DNA of 46,196 nucleotides from Mycobacterium talmoniae (GTDB lineage: Bacteria; Actinomycetota; Actinomycetes; Mycobacteriales; Mycobacteriaceae), in NCBI GenBank assembly GCA_002967005.1, contig PPEA01000651.1:1-46196 (forward strand). Reading direction: 5' to 3'. How positions within the stretch are numbered: position 1 is the first letter of the stretch; every line of letters starts with the position of its first letter. The translations under genes were made by a program, and so were the position numbers. Positions 16,662 through 25,274 of the stretch are shown piece by piece. The notes below the pieces were generated by a model. The model searched no databases and was not told where the DNA came from. It saw only the letters and a list, made by a program, of their open reading frames with translations.

Positions 16662-17830
16662 GGCCGCAGCGGCTCTCCGCCGAGCAGGGTGATCACCTGG
16701 GAGATCTGCTCGGCCCAATGACGCCCGTATTCGGGTTCGGCACTGGCCGCCATGTTGAAAAAGCTGACCTCGTTGATACCGGCGTCGATCATCTCCTGCA
16801 CACGGCCGGCAACCCGTTGCGGTCCGCCCCACACCAGGGCGAAGTCGGTGACCTGTTCGGGGATTTCCGCCGTCATCTCGGCGACCCGCTCCGGCGTGGC
16901 CAGCATCGGGTTGATGTCCTGCGCCCAGTTGAAGTTGCCCAACGGGTGTTCGAAACCCCACTTCTCCCAGGTCTTGCTCGCGTCGATGCTGGCGGCGGTG
17001 ACCGCGATCCAGCCGGGGTTGGGGTGGCGGGCGAGTTCCCAGGCGGTCTTATCGTCCTCGGCGAGTACCGTCACCACTTGGGCGTTGAAGCGCAGCGCTT
17101 CGGGGTCGCGCCCGACCTTTTCCGCGTGCTCCCTGATACCGCGGATGTAATCGGCCAACCAGGCGTTGTCGTTGCCGGACCCGCCCGGCAAGTACGTCAG
17201 CCAGCCGTTGCCGACCGTTCCGGCGAGCCGCTGGATTCGCGGGCCGCCGCCGACGAACAGCAGCTGCGGCGGGCCACCCTCCCACGCCGGAATTGGGAAG
17301 ATCGCATCCGTGAGCGGCCAGAATTCGGATTCGCGCGTGATCGGCTCACCCCCGGACTGCCACAGCGTCTGCCAGATCGCCGCGGCCTCCTCCAGCCGCG
17401 TGAACGGCTTGGTGCGGACCTCGCCGAACGGTTTGAATTGCTTTTCCTCGCCGGCCCCGATCGCGAATGTCATGCGGCCCTTGGACATGTGTTGCAGCGT
17501 CATCATCTCCTGCGCCATCACCGCAGGACTGCGCCGCAACGGGTCGATCACGGCAAGCAGGATCTCGAGGTTCTCCGTGAGCACCGATGCCGCCGCGCAC
17601 ATCTCCATGGAACCGAACCACGCCTCGGAGTAGAAACTTGTCGGCGCGGCCGGGTCCGCCGATGGCACCGGCGCCGTGAGCATCCCGAGTGGATGGGTCG
17701 ACATGATCTGGTCGGGTAGATCGAGGAACTGCCATCCGTGCCTGTCGGCTCGCCGGAACGACTCCAGCGCGGCCTCCATCGGCGGGAATTCGTTCCCGAA
17801 CAAGCCGAACTTCACTGGTTTGGTGGCCAC
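16658..17830 (-). CDS. LLM class flavin/F420-dependent oxidoreductase (beta type, copy 1)
   Basis: A 390-residue luciferase-like protein. VKFGLFGNEFPP starts the barrel, and MTFAIGAGEEKQFKPFGE and LLFVGGGPRIQRLA are cofactor-side motifs. It is related to the LLM at 36414-37556, which has ANFQIGGGEVKQTRPFGH at the same place. GTG at 17830 (VATKPVKF) is preferred because GGAGG sits six bases before it; an upstream GTG at 17845 has no such site. It is the first gene of an LLM-SDR operon, and its promoter region shares TTACTCCTRT with the neighbouring TetR/SRPBCC region. Confidence 0.9.
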   Translation of the reverse strand: MATKPVKFGLFGNEFPPMEAALESFRRADRHGWQFLDLPDQIMSTHPLGMLTAPVPSADPAAPTSFYSEAWFGSMEMCAAASVLTENLEILLAVIDPLRRSPAVMAQEMMTLQHMSKGRMTFAIGAGEEKQFKPFGEVRTKPFTRLEEAAAIWQTLWQSGGEPITRESEFWPLTDAIFPIPAWEGGPPQLLFVGGGPRIQRLAGTVGNGWLTYLPGGSGNDNAWLADYIRGIREHAEKVGRDPEALRFNAQVVTVLAEDDKTAWELARHPNPGWIAVTAASIDASKTWEKWGFEHPLGNFNWAQDINPMLATPERVAEMTAEIPEQVTDFALVWGGPQRVAGRVQEMIDAGINEVSFFNMAASAEPEYGRHWAEQISQVITLLGGEPLRP

Positions 17831-17879
17831 ATCCAACCTCCACACTCGTGCGCTGATGCCGGTGCGAGGATTCTTTCGT

Positions 17880-17910
17880 GAGAGTTACTCCTGTCAAGAG
17901 TGTGACTCTC
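17880..17910. promoter_or_regulatory. Candidate operator upstream of LLM-SDR operon (TTACTCCTRT element, copy 1)
   Basis: A nested dyad: GAGAGT at 17880-17885 mirrors ACTCTC at 17905-17910, and inside it ACTCCTGTCAAGAGT (17887-17901) is near-palindromic. TTACTCCTGT at 17885-17894 matches TTACTCCTAT at 18617-18626 in the TetR/SRPBCC divergent promoter at nine of ten bases. The natural candidate regulator is the TetR encoded just upstream. Confidence 0.5.
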
Positions 17911-17951
17911 TTAGCTACGCGGCGAGTGGGCGGATGGCGGGCACGACCGAT

Positions 17952-18580
17952 TCAGCGGTACCGGCCCGGCGGCAGGCCGGCTTCCATGGCATCCAACCCG
18001 GTCCTCAAGTGATCGACGACCCTTCCGCCGTGGGCCAGCCACACCCGCAGTGCCGTGCGGAAGGCCGCGACGGCGCGCCCGCGACCACCCCGGCGACGAT
18101 GTCGGTCTGGGGATCCCGGCCTCGGTCCGCGGCCAGCACCTGCTTGATGATGTCCTCCACCTCGGCGCAGTATTCGAGATAGCGGTTGTGCAACGCCGGT
18201 TCGGTATGACACAACCGGGTCCTCGCCGGCGCGAACTCCGGATCCGACTCCAGCCAGTAGACGGCGTTCTCGAGGAGAACCTCGCGGGTGCGAGACCAAC
18301 CCTCGCCCGTCGGTGGCGGATCGGCGAGAAGCGCCCGATACGACATCATCCGCTCGTCGATGTCGTAGAAGACGGCGTTCTCCTTGGTTCCGAAGTGCCG
18401 AAAGAACGTGCTCGGCGCGTAGTCGGCCGCCAGAGCGATCTCTTCGACCGTGGTCTGAGTGAAACCCTTCAACTCGTACTGCTTGAGAGCCTCCAGCGCC
18501 AGCTCCCGACGGCCGCGCTGCATCCGGCGTAGCCGCGTCGACTGCTGCGGGCCATCGGTGACCGGTGGGGATTCCGCCAT
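17952..18580 (-). pseudogene. TetR family regulator (TetR-3) with apparent C-terminal frameshift
   Basis: ATG at 18580 opens a TetR protein with a clear helix-turn-helix (QTTVEEIALAADYAPSTFFRHF, then GTKENAVF). After DPQTDIVAGVVAG the frame leaves the family pattern and ends early. The expected C-terminus (RAVAAFRTALRVWLAHGG... to GLPPGRYR) continues in another frame to 17952. The span of 629 bases is one short of a multiple of three, and one extra base in the G run near 18075-18085 restores a full protein of about 209 residues. The DNA-binding domain is intact either way. It is divergent from the SRPBCC gene, with an operator-like palindrome between them. Confidence 0.8.
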
Positions 18581-18619
18581 GCCGTTCCCTTCATTGTTTA
18601 GCTATCATCGTAGGACTTA

Positions 18620-18631
18620 CTCCTATAGGAG
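18620..18631. promoter_or_regulatory. 12-bp perfect palindrome between TetR-3 and SRPBCC gene (TTACTCCTRT element, copy 2)
   Basis: CTCCTATAGGAG is a perfect palindrome, preceded by TTA to give TTACTCCTAT at 18617-18626. It lies in the 59-bp divergent gap and overlaps the Shine-Dalgarno sequence (GGAGGAGGGG) of the SRPBCC gene, so a bound repressor could block both transcription and translation. The same ten-base element occurs at 17885-17894. Confidence 0.55.
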
Positions 18632-18639
18632 GAGGGGCT

Positions 18640-19086
18640 ATGCGTCCCGCATCCGCGGCTGCCCAAGCGCGCACGGGCGCCACCCCGGACACCGTCTACG
18701 CGCTGCTGTGTGACGCGTCGAGTTGGCCAACATGGATCGATGTGGATTCCGTGAACCTCGAGGCGGAGGGCCGTGACGGCGGCGAAAGCGTGGGCGCAGT
18801 CCGGGTTTTTCGGTTCAGACGCCTGGGACTGAAGTTCACGACCCGGGAGCGCATCGTTGAGCTGGCCCCGAGTCGTCGCTTCGGCTATGAACTGGTGTCC
18901 GGACTTCCCCTGCCGGACTACCGTGCCGTCGTCGACCTTGCCCCCTCGGCGGAGGGCGGAACGGTCATCAACTGGTCAGGATCGTGGCTGCCAAAGCCGG
19001 GCACCGGATTTCTCACCGAGCTCGCAATCGCCAGGCTCTATCGGCAGTTCTCCCAGGGATTGGCGCGCAAAGCCGCCGGCTTGTGA
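18640..19086 (+). CDS. SRPBCC (START-like) family protein
   Basis: A 148-residue protein matching the polyketide-cyclase/START helix-grip fold. It starts TPDTVYALLCDASSWPTWIDVDSVNLE, has KFTTRERIVELAPSRRFGYELVSGLPLPDYRAVVDL in the middle and ends with a long helix containing LYRQFSQGLARKAAGL. Such proteins bind hydrophobic ligands; a few are cyclases, others act in transport or as uncharacterised lipid-binding proteins. ATG at 18640 has a strong GGAGGAGGGG site. It stands alone, divergent from TetR-3, which probably controls it. Confidence 0.85.
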   Translation: MRPASAAAQARTGATPDTVYALLCDASSWPTWIDVDSVNLEAEGRDGGESVGAVRVFRFRRLGLKFTTRERIVELAPSRRFGYELVSGLPLPDYRAVVDLAPSAEGGTVINWSGSWLPKPGTGFLTELAIARLYRQFSQGLARKAAGL

Positions 19087-19204
19087 ATCCGTTGCCGCGT
19101 GTCGAAGACCCGCGATCCTCTCGTGAGTTATACGTAAGACGCGGGGGTGTCGGCAGCGGGCGGGCGTCCTGGATGTGTTGCCGCGGCTTGACGGTCGGCA
19201 TATT

Positions 19205-19222
19205 TTGAAACTATATTCAAAT
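19205..19222. promoter_or_regulatory. AT-rich inverted repeat upstream of SDR/acyl-CoA synthetase operon
   Basis: TTGAAACTATATTCAAAT contains TTTGAA/TTCAAA arms (19204-19209 and 19216-19221) separated by six bases. It matches 43028-43045 upstream of the kinase/PEP-utilising pair as TTGAAA-N4-ATT-N-AAAT (13 of 18). It sits about 40 bp before the GTG at 19262, in an otherwise GC-rich gap, and could be promoter, operator or both. Confidence 0.4.
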
Positions 19223-19261
19223 CGAGCGTAGGCCGCTAGACGCCGACCCAAAGGAATTCAC

Positions 19262-20122
19262 GTGCCCGGAGTGCAGGACAAGGTTGTGATCGTCACCGGT
19301 GCCGGCGGCGGATTGGGGCGTGCCTATGCGCGGTTCCTCGCCGATAACGGCGCACTCGTGGTGGTCAACGACCTTGGTGGTGCGCGCGACGGGACGGGCT
19401 CTGGTACCGGTATGGCGGACGCCGTCGTCGAGGAGATACGCAACTCCGGCGGGCAGGCCGTCGCCGACTACTCGTCAGTGGCGACCCCGGAGGGCGCCCA
19501 GGCCATCGTCACGACGGCGATCGAGCGGTTCGGAGCGGTGCATGGCGTCGTCAACAACGCCGGCATTCTGCGGGACGGTGCATTCCACAAGATGACAGAC
19601 GAGAACTGGGATGCCGTCCTGAAAATCCACCTGTACGGCGGCTACAACGTCAGCCGTGCAGCATGGCCGCACCTGCGCGAACAGAAATACGGCCGCATCG
19701 TGGTCGCGACATCGACCAGTGGCCTGTACGGGAACTTCGGCCAGGCCAACTATGGCGCCGCGAAATCGGGGCTGGTGGGCCTGATCAACACGCTGGCGAT
19801 CGAGGGCGCCAAGTACGGGATCACCGCCAACGCGATCGCGCCCTTGGCGGCCACCCGGATGACCGTCGATATCGCACCCCAGGAAGTGCTCGACAGGCTG
19901 GATCCTGCGCAAGTCGCGCCGGCCGTCGGGTATTTGCTCTCGGAAGAAAACCACGACTCCGGATCGGTGTTCGTCGTCGGCGGCGGTCTGGTCCAACGCG
20001 TCGCCCAGTTCCAGAACGAGGGGGTGACATTCTCGGCACCGCCGAGCCTGGCCGAGATCACCCGCCGGTGGCCGGAGATCAGCGACATGTCGTACGCGAA
20101 ATTGGGCAGCAATCCTGTCTGA
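19262..20122 (+). CDS. MFE-2/HSD17B4-type (3R)-hydroxyacyl-CoA dehydrogenase (SDR)
   Basis: A 286-residue SDR of the peroxisomal multifunctional enzyme type 2 subclass. TGAGGGLGR lies at 12-20, NDLGG at 36-40 (the hallmark of this group), Ser151 in ATSTSGLYGNFG and the pair Tyr164/Lys168 in QANYGAAK. It would oxidise (3R)-3-hydroxyacyl-CoA with NAD+. Its product is therefore the natural partner of a MaoC-type R-specific hydratase, which this window also encodes (24822-25274). The start is GTG at 19262. It is followed three bases later by an acyl-CoA synthetase. Rv0148-like proteins of M. tuberculosis have the same length, from memory. Confidence 0.92.
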   Translation: MPGVQDKVVIVTGAGGGLGRAYARFLADNGALVVVNDLGGARDGTGSGTGMADAVVEEIRNSGGQAVADYSSVATPEGAQAIVTTAIERFGAVHGVVNNAGILRDGAFHKMTDENWDAVLKIHLYGGYNVSRAAWPHLREQKYGRIVVATSTSGLYGNFGQANYGAAKSGLVGLINTLAIEGAKYGITANAIAPLAATRMTVDIAPQEVLDRLDPAQVAPAVGYLLSEENHDSGSVFVVGGGLVQRVAQFQNEGVTFSAPPSLAEITRRWPEISDMSYAKLGSNPV

Positions 20123-20125
20123 ACC

Positions 20126-21763
20126 ATGGCCGTGACGGGCACGCAGCCGACGTCGCCGAGGACCCTCGAGCGGGCGTATTGGGAAGCAGACCGCGGGATG
20201 TCGCTGGTCGATGTCACCGTGGGTGAATTGCTTGCCGACCGCGCGCGGGCGCACCCTGACCGGATCGCACTTATTGGAGTGCGCCACGGTACTCACGAAA
20301 CTGTTCGGTTGACCTATGCCGACTTGCTTGATGAGGCATGCCGAGTCGCCGTCGCCTTGTCGCAACTCGCTGAGCGGGGAACTCACGTCGCACTGTGGGC
20401 GCCCAACGTCATTGAGTGGCCGGTCGTGCAATACGGCGCGGCGCTGGCCGGAGTGGTGCTGGTGGCACTCAATCCGGCACTCCGCGAGGAGGAGCTCGAG
20501 TACGCCCTATCGCACTCAGGCGCCTCGATCCTGCTGCACGCCGACGTCAGCCGCGACTACCGGATGAGCGAGGTGGCAGCGAATTTGAGCCGCGCATTGC
20601 CTGGGTTGCGGTGCGTGTCGCTGTCGGACACCTCGACGTGGCGAGCAGTTGACGGTGACCTGAGCTCGTGCGCCTCACCAGACGCGGATGAGGTCGCCAT
20701 GCTGCAGTACACCTCGGGAACGACCGGCCGCCCCAAGGGGGTGCTGCTCAAGCACCGGTCTTTGGTCAATGTGGCGAAGTTGACGTTGGAATCGGTGAAT
20801 GCACCGCCGGGGGCGGTGTGCCTCAACCCGCTGCCGCTGTTCCACACCGCCGGATGTGTGATCGCGACACTGGGTCCGCTGTGGTTGGCGGGTACGGTGG
20901 TGCTGGTCGACCGGTTTGTCCCCGGCCCGGTCCTGAAGTCGTTACGTGACGAGAACGTTTCAGTGCTCTTCTACGTACCTACCGTGCTCGGCGCATTGCT
21001 GGAATGTCAGCGTGCCGGCCACGAACCGGCTCCGCGATTGCACACCGTCATGGGCGGGGCATCGAACGTGCCCGCGGCGATGATCGTCGACGCCGAACAG
21101 ATTTTTGGGGCGACCGTGATCAACCTGTTCGGACAGACCGAGCTGTCGCCGGTGCTGTCGACCACCCGCCCCGGTGATTCACGACACGATCAACTGACAA
21201 CGGTCGGCCGCCCCCTACCACAGGTCGACTGCAAGATCGTCGATCCGGGCACCAACCAGACGGTCGCGGTCGGCCAACAGGGGGAGATCTGCGCAAGGGG
21301 ATACCAACAGTTCCTGGGGTATCTGCACGATCCCGAGGCGACATTGCGCGCGGTTGACGAAGACGGATTCGTCCACACCGGAGATCTCGGGACAATGGAC
21401 TCCCGGGGGTATCTCACGGTCACCGGGCGGCTCAAGGAACTCATTATTCGTGGCGGCGAGAACATCGCCCCGGCCGAGATCGAATCCGTTGTGGTCGAAC
21501 ATGAGTCGATTGTAGAGGTGGCGGTGTTCGGGCTTCCGGACGAGCGTCTGGGAGAGGTCGTTGTCGCAGTGATTCTCCTGCGGGGTGAGTCGGCCCCGGA
21601 CCTGAAACAACGGTTGGTCGACCACACCCGTGCCCGGCTGGCTCGGTTCAAGGTTCCGAGTCGGTGGTTCGTGGCCAGCCGACTGCCGGTGACGCAGACA
21701 GGGAAGGTGCGTAAGTTCGAGTTGCGCGAGGCGATCTTGGCCGACGAACTCCCCGAGCTGTGA
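20126..21763 (+). CDS. Acyl-CoA synthetase (ANL superfamily, FadD-like) 1
   Basis: A 545-residue adenylate-forming ligase. The P-loop motif YTSGTTGRPKG, LFGQTELSP (the acid/adenine motif region), VHTGDLGTMD and the A10 lysine in TQTGKVRK are all present. It activates a carboxylic acid to an acyl-AMP and then an acyl-CoA ester, the entry step of the pathway. It follows the MFE-2-type SDR by three bases and overlaps the second synthetase by one, so a shared transcript is near certain. The fatty, aromatic or terpenoid acid used cannot be read from motifs. Confidence 0.94.
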   Translation: MAVTGTQPTSPRTLERAYWEADRGMSLVDVTVGELLADRARAHPDRIALIGVRHGTHETVRLTYADLLDEACRVAVALSQLAERGTHVALWAPNVIEWPVVQYGAALAGVVLVALNPALREEELEYALSHSGASILLHADVSRDYRMSEVAANLSRALPGLRCVSLSDTSTWRAVDGDLSSCASPDADEVAMLQYTSGTTGRPKGVLLKHRSLVNVAKLTLESVNAPPGAVCLNPLPLFHTAGCVIATLGPLWLAGTVVLVDRFVPGPVLKSLRDENVSVLFYVPTVLGALLECQRAGHEPAPRLHTVMGGASNVPAAMIVDAEQIFGATVINLFGQTELSPVLSTTRPGDSRHDQLTTVGRPLPQVDCKIVDPGTNQTVAVGQQGEICARGYQQFLGYLHDPEATLRAVDEDGFVHTGDLGTMDSRGYLTVTGRLKELIIRGGENIAPAEIESVVVEHESIVEVAVFGLPDERLGEVVVAVILLRGESAPDLKQRLVDHTRARLARFKVPSRWFVASRLPVTQTGKVRKFELREAILADELPEL

Positions 21764-23448
21764 TGGAAACCGGTATCGCCTGGCGCCGAAGCCAGCTGCG
21801 TGACCGCTTTCCGGCCTGGCGTCCCCACACCTTGGCCGGCTGGCTCGACGACTGCGCCAGCCACTACGCCGATCGACCACTCGTGCTCACCGACGAGGGC
21901 GAACACAGCTACGCCGACGTCGCCACGCAGTCGCGTAGGCTCGCCGATGGCCTGGTGGTGCTCGGGGTTCGGCGCGGTGACCGGGTCGGCATGGTGATGG
22001 CCAATCACCCCGAGTTCGCCGCTGTGAAGTTTGCGATCGCGCGAGTAGGGGCCATCGCCGTTCCGTTCAACTACCTCTACCGGCACGATGAGTTGCGGTA
22101 CGTCCTCGCGGACTCGGGGTGCCGAGTGCTGGTCACCATGACCGGTTTTCGGGGACTCGATTATCCGTCGATGCTCGACACCATCATACCCGGGTGGGAT
22201 TCGCCGGTGACATCCGTGAAGCCGACAGTGGTGCAGTTCAACATCGAAGGTCGGGCCCGGCCGGGTTGCCTGACGATTGACGACCTCGCCGCGATTGGTG
22301 ATGAGAACCATGGTGCCAGCGCGGGTTTGGAGCCGGACCCCAACGACCCCGGGGATATGTTGTATACCTCGGGGACCACGGGATCGCCCAAGGGAGTGGT
22401 GACGTCGCATGATGCGGTGTTGCGGACCGCCTATGCTTCCGCGTTGACCCGAGCTTATGAAGATGGTCGGCGAATTCTGTTTTCGTTGCCCTGCTACCAC
22501 ATGTTCGGCTACATCGAAGGTCTCCTCTCGGTCATGTTCGTGGGCGGTGCGATCATTCCGCAGACGACGTTCAGCGCCGACGGCTACTTCGCGGGCATTC
22601 AACGGCACCGCGCCACCGATATCCTGTGTGTGCCGACCATGGCCGTAGCTATGCTCGAAAGCGCCACTCGCAGAGACTATGACCTCTCCTCGTTGCGAGC
22701 GATCCTCTGCGGATCCGCGCCCGCGCCAATCTGGTTGTGGCGACAGATCGAGGATGAATTCGGCGTCAGTGAGATCGTGACCGGGTACGGGATGACCGAA
22801 TGTGGCGGCGCGATGACGCTGACCTTTCCTGAGGATCCATTGTCGCTGACATCGGAGACGGTAGGAAGGCCGAAACTCGCCGGTGCCGCGGCTGTTCCGG
22901 GGAGCGATTCCTTGGTGCTGTACAAGACGGTGGACCCTGCCAGCGGTAAGGATTGTGCACCGGGAGAGGAGGGGGAGTTGGTCTCCTCGGGGCCGACCGC
23001 GATGCTGCGCTATTGGAATCAACCCGAGCAAACCGCGGCAACGTTGCGGGACGGCTGGCTGTTCTCCGGTGACCTCGGTCGTGTTCGCGACGACGGCTAC
23101 CTGGAGGTGACCGGGCGCAGCAAGGAGTTGTATAAGAGCGGCGGCGAGCTGGTGATGCCCAAGGAGATCGAGGACCTGCTGGCCTCTCACGATGAGATCA
23201 GCCAGGTGTTCGCCGTCGGCCTGGTCGATGAGCGATGGGGCGAGATCGGCTGTGTCGTGGTGGTGCCCGCACCAACTGCGGCCCTGACCGAGGACGATGT
23301 CATCGCGATGTGTCGCGCGAGGTTGGCTGCGTTCAAGGTCCCCAAACGTGTGGTGTTCTACCGGGCGGAGGATCTCCCCACAACACCGACGGGCAAAGTG
23401 CAGAAGTTCAGGCTCGTGCAGCAGCTCGCTGCCGCGTCACCGAGATAG
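21763..23448 (+). CDS. Acyl-CoA synthetase (ANL superfamily, FadD-like) 2
   Basis: A 561-residue ligase. YTSGTTGSPKG, YGMTECGGAM, FSGDLGRVRDDGYLEVTGRSKELYK and the C-terminal TPTGKVQKF give the full set of adenylation motifs. It differs from its neighbour throughout, so the pair probably handles two acids or two stages (for example parent compound and a chain-shortened intermediate). ATG at 21763 shares its A with the TGA of the first synthetase; a GTG one codon earlier is possible. It is the last gene of this operon, followed by a 202-bp gap with a promoter-like motif. Confidence 0.94.
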   Translation: METGIAWRRSQLRDRFPAWRPHTLAGWLDDCASHYADRPLVLTDEGEHSYADVATQSRRLADGLVVLGVRRGDRVGMVMANHPEFAAVKFAIARVGAIAVPFNYLYRHDELRYVLADSGCRVLVTMTGFRGLDYPSMLDTIIPGWDSPVTSVKPTVVQFNIEGRARPGCLTIDDLAAIGDENHGASAGLEPDPNDPGDMLYTSGTTGSPKGVVTSHDAVLRTAYASALTRAYEDGRRILFSLPCYHMFGYIEGLLSVMFVGGAIIPQTTFSADGYFAGIQRHRATDILCVPTMAVAMLESATRRDYDLSSLRAILCGSAPAPIWLWRQIEDEFGVSEIVTGYGMTECGGAMTLTFPEDPLSLTSETVGRPKLAGAAAVPGSDSLVLYKTVDPASGKDCAPGEEGELVSSGPTAMLRYWNQPEQTAATLRDGWLFSGDLGRVRDDGYLEVTGRSKELYKSGGELVMPKEIEDLLASHDEISQVFAVGLVDERWGEIGCVVVVPAPTAALTEDDVIAMCRARLAAFKVPKRVVFYRAEDLPTTPTGKVQKFRLVQQLAAASPR

Positions 23449-23524
23449 TCTCTGGCGTTCCGCGGCACGCCCGTTCCCGGCAGGCGGCCACGGGGTCAAG
23501 AGCGTGCGGCGGCCTCACGACTGA

Positions 23525-23543
23525 GCTTAACCACGACTAGAAA
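23525..23543. promoter_or_regulatory. Candidate operator, shared 19-bp motif copy 3 (kinase operon promoter)
   Basis: GCTTAACCACGACTAGAAA aligns without gaps to 4282-4300 (14 of 19 identical) and to 2607-2625. It lies in the 202-bp gap 23449-23650, 108 bp upstream of the kinase ATG at 23651. The same gap also holds CAGATG (about 23555) and CATCTG (about 23575) as a loose dyad. No gene is seen in the gap. Confidence 0.5.
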
Positions 23544-23650
23544 ACCCCTACAACAGATGAATGAACTGCGATAACATCTGATGACATCGATTAAATACTA
23601 GGATTCAGCCGGCGTTTTTACGGTTGGGTGTTGTGAAGGGGTAGTGCGTC

Positions 23651-24705
23651 ATGGCGACCGGTGTTTCGGTGCGGCATCGCCGCTCGGCGTCGCCCAAATT
23701 GATGTCTGCGCAGCCCCGCGCGTTGGTCGCCTGGCTGGTCGCAAACGGTGAACGTGTCTGTACTCCCGTCGAGATCCAGCGTGTTGGCGCCGGTCAGTCG
23801 AACGTCACCTCGATCGTGGCCGATGGCGAGGGTCGGCAGTGGGTGCTGCGGGAACACTGCCGGGAAACGAGGCGACCAACGCCCGCGCCGTGGCGCGGGA
23901 AGCAGGGGTCATCGCGGCCCTGGCGAACAGCGGCATCCCGGTGCCCAGAATCATCGGCATCGGGGAGTCCCGCAGTGGCGGGGCGTTTTTTGTCATGCAG
24001 CGAATGGCTGGTAGGGCGCTGGCGCTCGAGGACGATGCACAGCTGATCGATCCGGACCGGCGCTACGAGATCGGCGTCGCAGTGATCGCGACACTGGCCC
24101 GGCTGCACCGGCTCGACCCGGCGCTGCTGAGCCTTGACACCTCGGAATCTCCGTATCTGCACCACCAGGCACGACGGGTGAGTGATGTGTGGTTGCGGGT
24201 GGGTTCCGGCTGTATCCATGACGCCGCGTGGCGTGCCGTCCGCTCGAGACTGATCGAACGACTGCCGCACCCGCAGAACCCGGCCGTGATCATGCACGGT
24301 GATTTCCGGCTGTCCAACCTGTTGGTGTGCGGCGGCCGCGTCTCGGCGGTGCTGGACTGGGAACACGGTACGGTGGGTGACCCATTGCTCGACCTCGCTT
24401 GGCTGCTCGACGATTGGCGGTCCGCCGAGGAGCCGCCGATGTCGATACGTGCCCCCACCCGCGCGGGCGGATTTCCGACACGGTCAGAGTTGATCGAGAT
24501 ATACCGCAACAAAACAGGATTTGACGTCGACCAGCTCGGCTACTACCGAGGATTCACGCAGTGGCGCCAGGCTAGCCTGCTTCAGGCTGCGGTCATGAGA
24601 TATCGGACGGGGTCGATGGGTGACCACGGTGCGATCGACTGTGGCGTGCTCGAAGAGTCGATCGCCACCTTGCTGACGTCTGCTGCGGTCCAACTCAAGG
24701 AATGA
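23651..24705 (+). pseudogene. APH-fold phosphotransferase (ACAD10/11- or LvaA-like) with apparent frameshift
   Basis: The N-terminal lobe reads from ATG 23651 (IQRVGAGQSNVTSIVADGEGRQWVLREH). The frame then shifts near 23858, and the rest (LPGNEATNARAVAREAGVIAAL onward) runs in another frame to 24705. One added C at that place rejoins them as REHLPGNEATN, giving about 351 residues. The C-terminal lobe has the kinase loop HGDFRLSN and VLDWEHGTVGDPLLDLAWLL, the pattern of kinases linked to acyl-CoA dehydrogenases rather than of antibiotic phosphotransferases. It heads the operon kinase-MaoC-crotonase-dehydrogenase-FAD protein, which supports phosphorylation of a hydroxyacyl-CoA (inference). It may be a sequencing error rather than a dead gene. 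Confidence 0.8.
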
Positions 24706-24739
24706 TGTCGATCGCATCGTCACGCAGATGTCGCACTGT

Positions 24740-24765
24740 GCGTCACCTCATCGTGGAGGTGACGC
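24740..24765. terminator. Perfect 10-bp stem-loop between kinase and MaoC genes
   Basis: GCGTCACCTC pairs perfectly with GAGGTGACGC around a six-base loop ATCGTG. No T-run follows, so it would be a U-less hairpin of the kind proposed in mycobacteria, an mRNA processing or stabilising element, or a protein-binding dyad. It lies 35 bp after the kinase stop and about 57 bp before the MaoC start, the widest gap inside this gene set. Confidence 0.5.
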
Positions 24766-24821
24766 CTGTGAGAGTGATGGCGTGACCGTCGGGTTGCGCG
24801 TTCGATCAAGAGGAGCAGAAG

Positions 24822-25274
24822 GTGAAGATATTCAATGATCTCAACGAGTTGGCTCATGCCCAAGGTGAGCAACTGGGGCCGACCGACTGGATGGAGGTTC
24901 GGCAGGACCGTGTCAATTTGTTCGCCGATGCCACCAACGATCATCAGTGGATTCACGTTGACCCTGACCGGGCCGCCGGAGGCCCCTTCGGTGGCACCAT
25001 CGCGCATGGCCTACTGACGTTGTCGCTGTTGCCGCATTTCATGCACCAGCTTTACCGTGTCGAAAACATTACGATGGCGATCAATTACGGCTTCAACAAG
25101 GTCCGCTTCATCACTCCGGTTCCCGTCGGTGCCAGAGTGCGAGCCCACTCCGAGATCGCCGATATCACAAAGCTGGAGGGTGCGGTACAGGCCACTTTGG
25201 TCACCACCGTCGAGGCTGACGGAGCACAGAAGCCCGCCGCCGTCGTGGAATCCATCGTCCGCTATGTCGGATAG
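24822..25274 (+). CDS. MaoC-like (R)-specific enoyl-CoA hydratase
   Basis: A 150-residue single hot-dog domain. The hydratase-2 motif is FADATNDHQWIHVDPDRA, with Asp40 and His45 as catalytic pair, followed by GTIAHGLLTLSL. It hydrates 2-enoyl-CoA to (3R)-3-hydroxyacyl-CoA, the substrate of the MFE-2-type dehydrogenase at 19262. The start is GTG at 24822 behind AAGAGGAG. Its end overlaps the next gene by 11 bases. Confidence 0.93.
   Translation: MKIFNDLNELAHAQGEQLGPTDWMEVRQDRVNLFADATNDHQWIHVDPDRAAGGPFGGTIAHGLLTLSLLPHFMHQLYRVENITMAINYGFNKVRFITPVPVGARVRAHSEIADITKLEGAVQATLVTTVEADGAQKPAAVVESIVRYVG

Noticed and set aside
19475-20431. A 318-residue minus-strand frame across the SDR/synthetase junction
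   Set aside because: It is antisense to the MFE-2-type SDR and the start of the synthetase, with no family features.
21190-23190. A 666-residue open frame on the minus strand antisense to both acyl-CoA synthetases
   Set aside because: It has no recognisable domain and lies opposite two complete adenylate-forming enzymes; long antisense frames are common in GC-rich DNA.
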